NCBI GenBank assembly: GCA_024509875.1
Contig: JAMPIV010003431.1
Span: forward strand, 186,001-250,000
DNA: 64,000 bases
Direction: 5' to 3'
DNA from: Oreohelix idahoensis
Taxonomy: Eukaryota > Mollusca > Gastropoda > Stylommatophora > Oreohelicidae
A program made the translations under genes and the position numbers. Under the pieces are notes generated by a model. It was not told where the DNA came from and searched no databases. It saw only the letters and a list, made by a program, of their open reading frames with translations. Positions 57,759 through 64,000 of this stretch are shown here, piece by piece. Numbering within the stretch: the stretch's first letter is position 1; every line of letters starts with the position of its first letter.

Positions 57759-57777
57759 ATATATATATATATATATA
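57759..57777. repeat. Short (TA)n
   Basis: About 9 TA units following the AAG tail. Confidence 0.9.
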
Positions 57778-57973
57778 AGTACCAGGTTGTGTGGCTGATA
57801 AAATGTCTTGAATTCAGCTCGTCTGTTTTGCATAGCCGTGGCGTGGTATCACATACAATATTAGACCTGGATTGTAAAATGTGAGTAAGTTTGTTAGTTC
57901 TTCTTCTGTGACAAGCGGATGTTTGTTTATTTGTTATGGAATACGTCACCACAGTTTGCCTTATTCTTCAATC

Positions 57974-59231
57974 GTTTTTTTTTTTCGATCCTTAACCACC
58001 GACCGTCAAAGCAGTCAGTGGCCATCACGCCTAGTGGCGTCTTGTAGGGCAACAACAAATTGATTCCACTTTGCACGGTCGGTGGCCATCTTTCGTACAG
58101 TGCCCCAACTCTGGTTCATTCTTTGCATCTCAGCCTCCACAGTCCTCCGCCAAGTTGTTTTTGGTCGGCCTCTCTTTCGCTTTCCTTCAGGGGTCCAAAG
58201 CATAGCTGTTCTTGTGATGGCATCGGGGTCTCTTCTGAGGACATGACCAACCCAGCTCCAGCGTCTGCCAGTTATGATGGTGTGCATGTCCTCTTGCTTG
58301 CTACGAGTAAGCAGATCTTGGTTGGTGATGGTATTCGGCCGAAAGATGCGGTGAATTTTTCTTAGGCATGTTGTGTGAAAAGAGGACAATTTTGACATTT
58401 CCTTCTCTGTGACTCTCCAGCATTCCGCACCATAGAGAAGCACAGAAAGCACGCAACTCTGGTAAATCTTAATTTTGTGCTTGTGCTGTATTGGGAGGAC
58501 TTCCAGATGTTATTTAGGCTAAAGAAGGCTGTTCTTGCCTTATTCATTCTGATGTTGATGTCTTTGCCTGCCCCACCGTCTGGTGTTACTATGCTTCCTA
58601 GGTATGTGAAGGTATCTGTCTGTACCAATTTCTGATTCCTTACTGATATGGTCTCAGGGTTGCTCACATTGAGCGTCATGACCTCAGACTTCTTTAAATT
58701 GATGTTCAAGCCCACCTGCTGGCTAAATTTATTAAGTCTATCCGTTTTTCCTGGATGTGTTGATGTGAATGTGCCAGCAGTGCAATGTCATCTGCATATT
58801 CCAGATCTTCCAATGTAGAAAATGTAGTCCATCTTATTCCTCTTGGACTGCCCTCTGTTGTCTGGCGCATCACCCAGTCTATGCCTGTTAAAAATAGAGT
58901 GGTTGATAAGGGGCATCCCTGTCGTACTCCTGTCTTCACCTCGAAGGTTAGGTTGCTCTGCCCAACAGTACACGTAAAGTTGGCATAGAGGCCTTTTATG
59001 ATTGTCACTATGCAGCTTGGAATTCCATAAGCCCTCAGTATTTTCCATAAACTGTCCCTATGTATGCTGTCAAAAGCCTTTTCAAAATCAACAAAATTTA
59101 TGTAAAGCTGTCTTTGCCATTCTGAGCACTGCTCTATAATGTTCCTGAGAGTGAATATATGGTCTACACATCTTCTGTTCTTTCTAAATCCTGCTTGTTC
59201 TTTCCTCAGTTTGTAGTCTACTGCCTTTGAA
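57974..59231 (-). mobile_element. LINE-C copy 3, 5'-truncated, 11-bp TSD
   Basis: Flanked by exact ATTCTTCAATC repeats (57963-57973 and 59232-59242). The 3' end at 57974 has a poly-A-like tail (T-run on plus) in place of the GAA tail of copy 1. It is nearly identical to copy 1 over 57989-58617 and extends further 5', into the RT fingers. Confidence 0.92.
58015..59231 (-). pseudogene. LINE-C reverse transcriptase, palm to C-terminus
   Basis: From 59231 down: KEQAGFRKNRRCVDHIFTL-type fingers, the FVDFEKAFDSIHRDSLWKIL region (motif A), VKTGVRQGCPLSTTLFLTGI (motif B, frame 59008-58706), LEDLEYADDIALLAHSHQHI (YADD), LNINLKKSEVMTLNV (frame 58715-58362), YLGSIVTPDGGAGKDIN, and the C-terminal GKRKRGRPKTTWRRTVEAE ending at 58015. 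Frameshifts occur near 59020, 58745 and 58460. It preserves the catalytic palm missing from copy 1. Confidence 0.85.
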
Positions 59232-59242
59232 ATTCTTCAATC

Positions 59243-61630
59243 TTTTATGGCAGTGTATTTGCTGTAATAAGCTAGTAACAAAATAACGTGGAACGAAACA
59301 GAAATTCTGAAGGGCAGCTCACAAATACTTGTGAAGCAAGTCCAACGAATTAATAATAACTGTCACCGTTTATTTTCTTTCTTCCTTCAAGGAAAATCGT
59401 TCTTTTCATTTTTCTGTTTTTCGGTTTTTAAAATTTATATGACGTTAGTTGCTGACAATGTTCAACTCACGTACATATATACACTTAGGCAGAATTTTGC
59501 AAGAAGTACGGACAATCGTAGATTGGGGACTATAACAGTAAATAATCTTCAAGCTTGGTTCTTATATTCATAACTGAATTCCTCTGAGCAAATTCACGTT
59601 AATTGTAATTATCTGGCTAAGGCAGCTGCACATGAGTTCTCCTGGGATAGTCAAAGCTCATTTTTTTCTTTTTATTCTTTACTTCTAAGGATTATGTTAA
59701 AAAACGTTTCTTTTAACTGACCAACGTTTTTTGTTATTATCATTCGACGTACGAATCTTCTGATCCATAGCCTACCCAAAAAATCAATACTCGCAATTCC
59801 CTTAAATTCTCCGCCGAAAATTCATTCAAATTCATTAGCAACATGGGATTTATATTCAGTTGAACATATTATAATCTTCTTGGCGAGCAGAAATAGGCTG
59901 CATTACGAATGGAATTATTCCTCATAGATTATTCAACGATCTCCGCGTAAAGGAAAGATTGGTTCCTGGTAAACTTCATTTCGAATATTCCGTATTGATC
60001 GTTAACACTGAGATGATAACCACGAAAAACTAGAGCGAACTGCGAGGAACGATGTCCATCACTCTTGCCCAAGTTTTTTGTCTTTTTTTCTTCTCCTCAC
60101 TTTGCCCCTTTCTTCCGATACTTAGTTATATTTTGCGTCATGAATTTTTGTATTTGTGATGTAGTATTTTGCTACTTTATTTCTGCATCTAGTTCGGAGA
60201 GTATCTCGATTTTGACAGCCTAAATAACCCCTAGGGTTTGGTGAAAAACATTTGTGGGGAAATTATACTGTACCACAATTTTTTATAACCCCCCCCCCCC
60301 CCTTTTATTAAGTCCTATCTACGGCCCTGAGAGGTACAATATATCATCATTCCTGTGAAAGCTTGCCTTGACGTGCAACTGCCACAGAATTTGACTAATG
60401 ATGGAACAGTCCAAAATCACCTCTGGGAACCAGCAGCTGTGACGGAACCAAACATCAATGATTGAAAACCCCAGTCAGGCCCAGCAAAATGACTTTTTAT
60501 CGATAGCCACCTTCAAATCAATTACTTATGAAGAAAACATCAGTGCTTCACTTTTTTCCATAAACAACTCTATTTATTTTAATCATGTTAAATTTTAATT
60601 GATAATTGAATTTGTTATCCACAAATACAAATCGATAGTTGATTTCATCATTATTGAATGAATTTGCACCCGTATGACTCAGTTTTGTGTAAATACGAGC
60701 CATACAGAGCTAGTAAAATAACATTTTGCGGAATCACCTTCAGCTGGGGCTCCAAAAATTAGAGCAAATATAGTGTTCTGACAGAAAGGGCGGGATAATA
60801 AAAAGTTCATGACAGCTTAGATGATCTCAGTTGTTATGCTTGCTTTTCTTTAAAATCCTGTGAGGCTCCATGAAATAGAAGCATCATTCTTGTATTTATA
60901 TCTCTGCCAAGAGTAATCTTGAGCGAAGGTTGTACCTTTAAAGACCCTCATTTTATACTCCAAGTTTAGTCGTTGTTGGACCACCACTGCAGAGCAGGGG
61001 AGACAATCGCGTGACACACAATGTGGTTAGACCAACTTTTAAAATGAAACTTAATATTTATCTCAAAACAAAGTACAGTACACCGTTTAAAGTGTTTCCT
61101 ATGACTTACAGTTTTAAACCGGTGAATTTAAATTTCTCCATATCCAAAATCCATGGTTATGTCTTTGGGATCTGCAATGTTTTGCGACCATGATGTAACG
61201 TTAGAAGTGAAGTCTTTTCTTGAGGTTAGAATAGTATCCCCTTAGTCATTCTGAAAGATCACCTTACGGAGCAAGCAATAAGCTTATGCTCATTTTAGTT
61301 GTTAGTGTTTGCTATAATGGAGCTGATGTTGTTTTGCCTGAGAGACTGAATTAAAAACCTTCACCAAAAGGGCATTCTTTTCTTGCCTCACGATAACAGG
61401 GAAAAAACAAAAAACTGTGAGACTGTCGTTTTTAACTAAAAATACTAATTATGTTATTTAAAAAGTTAGCAAACGTTGCATCCTATTTCAAGATAAGAAA
61501 GTTGTTGTAGTATCGTTTCTTGCTACAATTTATTTACGGGAAAATTGTTACGCTACTGGGGGACTTCTCTACGCAAGGGTCACAGAACAACTGTCCAGAT
61601 TGTCATGACCTGATGACTACTTCTTTCTGG
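59243..61630. other. No gene recognised; C-run at 60290-60302
   Basis: About 2.4 kb of mostly AT-rich sequence with only short frames (up to 80 residues). A C homopolymer of about 13-14 bases sits at about 60289-60302. No repeat or RNA gene was identified. Confidence 0.45.
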
Positions 61631-61631
61631 G

Positions 61632-61973
<342 letters not shown>

Positions 61974-62149
61974 GTTGAATTGGGTACGAAATCTCAACCT
62001 AGTCACCTGCACACACACAAAAAAAGAAATAAATAAAACACAAACAAGGAAGTGTCACACCTTCATCCACAGTCAGTTGAAAAACTAGAACAGCAAATGA
62101 TAGTGACTTAAAAATATGATGCGTGGGGTCTACAAGATTGTGTAATACA

Positions 62150-62388
62150 GGGTTGTTTTATTTTTTTACCTTTTTTGTGCATGGACCACTCTCAGTGTCG
62201 AATGAAGAGGCTATAGGCCCCTGTAAATGTCTAATGAAGGCTATGGACCCTTTCTTGGAAAAAATAAATGTACATAAAAACGTAATTTAAAATTTTACAT
62301 TTTAAATTTAAGTTCATGTACGCGTACCCCCTAGAATTCTTTCATGGACCCAAAGCGGTCCGTGAACCACATGTTCAGAATTTCTGGT
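62150..62388. mobile_element. Possible hAT-like MITE, degenerate
   Basis: The left side has CAGGGTTG followed by TTTTTTGTGCATGGACC. The right side, read inward, has CAGAAATTCTGAACATGTGG and then GGGTCCATG. The GGACC-containing blocks are inverted, as in many hAT MITEs. Flanking 8-mers (GTGTAATA and GTGTGTGA) match only in part, so the boundaries are tentative. Confidence 0.3.
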
Positions 62389-62529
62389 GTGTGACAAGAT
62401 CGTAAAGTGATTAGAGATTGAGTGAAGTGAAAATAGCCGTAGCCGTGGCTGTTAAGTGACGTTAATCGTGGTAATTAGACGCCTGTTTGTTATGATTACC
62501 TAATCTTAAAATAAAATTTAAAAAACAAA

Positions 62530-62805
62530 ATGCACACCTACTTCAATGTATGCCGCAGGTTATCTCCTTGCTGTCAAAATCTGTCAAGTGCCTTCAAGAT
62601 TGATTACAGAAGACGTGACAAATGCAAATACACTTTGGTGGATTACAGACGAGGTGACAAATGCAAATACACTTTGGTAGATTACAGAAGAGGTGACAAA
62701 TGCAAATACACTTTGGTAGATTACAGAAGAGGTGACAAATGCAAATACACTTTGGTAGATTACAGAAGAGGTGACAAATGCAAATACACTTTGGTAGCCC
62801 ACTAG
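62530..62805 (+). repeat. 39-bp minisatellite, five units, in an open frame
   Basis: Units at 62602-62640, 62641-62679, 62680-62718, 62719-62757 and 62758-62796 are nearly identical. Because 39 is a multiple of three, they encode DYRRGDKCKYTLV five times in a 91-residue frame that starts at ATG 62530. No signal peptide or known domain is visible. It could be a tiny gene fragment or chance. The array ends exactly where SINE-B copy 3 begins. Confidence 0.85.
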
Positions 62806-63040
62806 CAGATACTGTCGTAGGGAGTGAAGTGTTAGAGACTTCACTGTTCTAGTTTCAGCATCGAGAGGTGAGGGTGAACAGTCTCCTTCCTCGCTGCTTA
62901 TGCTTTCCCTAACTCACGAGCAGAGTCAGGAACCCATTTACAGCTGGGCAGACTGGAGAGTGACGCAACTTTGTTTCAAATTCGGCACCTTTGCCGCGAT
63001 AGGCCAGCGCTCTTACCACTCTACCAATAGAATGCTCAAA
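62797..63040 (-). mobile_element. SINE-B copy 3
   Basis: Minus strand. Head: TTGGTAGAGTGGTAAGAGCG (A-box region), GGCAAAGGTGCCGAATTTGA (decayed B-box region). Body: TCGATGCTGAAACTAGAACA, GTGAAGTCTCTAACACTTCA, ending GTGGGCTAC at 62797. It aligns through its length with 7467-7725 in opposite orientation. Target duplications are not clear. Confidence 0.8.
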
Positions 63041-63571
63041 ATATTTTTTAGAGGCAACAACCAAACAAAAAACAAAAAAAAATAACAAAATGTCAATTCA
63101 GTTAGGCAATAGTCATAGTTTGAATAAGCAAGAATTACCCACCCAAGATGATTGTTTGTTTACAAACACCTACACCAAAAGATAGGCAACAGTAGTTTTG
63201 AATTTCGCCATTTAAAAGAAATGACGGTAATTATTCTCTCAAAGAATTATTAGGATTCTGTTGCACAGAGAAACTTTATAACGCTGACAGTGTCAACGAC
63301 CAACGTAAAGCGAAGATAGTGATTTTAATTTTAAAATTGGTTTTGGACAACAGCGGGGTACAGACAATAGGTGATGCGTCTTACTGGGTCAAAAGGACAA
63401 AGAGAACTGCTTATGTTACGGTCTCAAGGTCTACGGCAGGGATAAACGAACCAAAAACAGAAGAGAAAGAAAGCGAGAAGAAAGTTAAATACTTAACAAA
63501 AATAAAGAAATAAAGATGATACGACCAGTAAATACATTTAGCTGGTGATCATCATAATTTTATGTTTAACT
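63041..63571. other. No gene recognised
   Basis: AT-rich. One 64-residue Lys/Glu-rich plus frame (63319-63513) has no motif. Confidence 0.45.
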
Positions 63572-63786
63572 TCCTTATAGAGCATTGAACCACCACTACA
63601 GCTGAATCCCGTACATGAAGTCTGCGCCAAGCGTTATCAAGCTCTTGCAGTGATGTTTTCTGGAGCAATCTGTTTTACATGAAGAAATTGCCAACCCCAG
63701 GCAAAACATCACAGTAGTTGCTTTTTACGATGCGCCTGAGGGAGCAGAAGTCATATTCACTCTCTGTCTCCTCAGAGACCTCCAGG
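63572..63786. repeat. Unclassified interspersed repeat, copy 2
   Basis: Partner of 3178-3395, in the same orientation. It shares GAAGTCTGC, AGCTCTTGCAG, TCTGTTTTAC, TTGCCAACCCC, GATGCGCCTGAG and CTCTGTCTCCTCAGAGACC. It is followed by TG-rich and (TA)n sequence. Confidence 0.5.
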
Positions 63787-63804
63787 ACCTGCACAGAACG
63801 TATA

Positions 63805-63917
<113 letters not shown>

Positions 63918-64000
63918 TGTGTGTATGTGTGAAATCAGTTCTATTGTATGACTCTAGAACACGGAGGCAAAACAAAGACAAAGACATGTCTCATGTATAT

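Overview
This is a repeat-dominated window from a eukaryotic, almost certainly invertebrate, nuclear genome. I found no convincing host gene. Nearly all recognisable coding sequence belongs to transposable elements: several non-LTR retrotransposon (LINE) families, tRNA-derived SINEs, one large LTR element, a Tc1-like and a mariner-like element, a CACTG-ended DNA transposon and hAT-like MITEs. Long (TA)n arrays, homopolymer G/C runs and minisatellites are also common. The LINE and SINE mix fits a mollusc, perhaps a heterobranch gastropod, but that is an impression from recall and not a demonstrated match. Family letters (LINE-A to LINE-G, SINE-A to SINE-C) are local labels for this window only.

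Layout. 1-1.2 kb: LINE-D fragment (-). 2.3-2.7 kb: a 343-bp hAT-type MITE with 8-bp target duplications. 2.7-3.0 kb: LINE-G 3' remnant. 3.4-7.3 kb: decayed LINE-A (+), interrupted by a LINE-F fragment and by a SINE-C that itself carries a SINE-A. 7.5 kb: SINE-B. 10.5-25.6 kb: LINE-B (+), interrupted by a LINE-C copy and by a 13-kb LTR element whose second LTR was itself invaded by a full-length LINE-D. 25.6-30.3 kb: decayed LINE-C (+), interrupted by a 2.2-kb CACTG-ended DNA transposon with an exact TAA duplication. 30.3-36.2 kb: mostly non-coding sequence with (TA)n arrays, SINE-A, SINE-B and LINE-F/LINE-C stubs. 36.3-37.2 kb: a 38-bp minisatellite. 37.4-43.5 kb: three LINE-E pieces and a truncated mariner. 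44.4-50.6 kb: nearly full-length LINE-A. 50.6-51.9 kb: a satellite array of about 250 bp per unit. 54.05-55.6 kb: a Tc1-like element with a single nonsense codon. 57.4-59.2 kb: (TA)n and LINE-C. 61.6-62.0 kb: a very long poly-G tract. 62.6-63.9 kb: a 39-bp minisatellite, SINE-B, an unclassified repeat and (TA)n.

The sequence does not read as operons or pathways. It is a layered insertion record. Target-site duplications give relative ages: LINE-B is older than the LTR element, which is older than LINE-D; LINE-A copy 1 is older than SINE-C, which is older than SINE-A; LINE-C is older than the CACTG element. The two most notable objects are the LTR element, which seems to encode only a coiled-coil, Asn-rich Gag-like protein and no polymerase, and the CACTG element, whose removal restores the host LINE reading frame.
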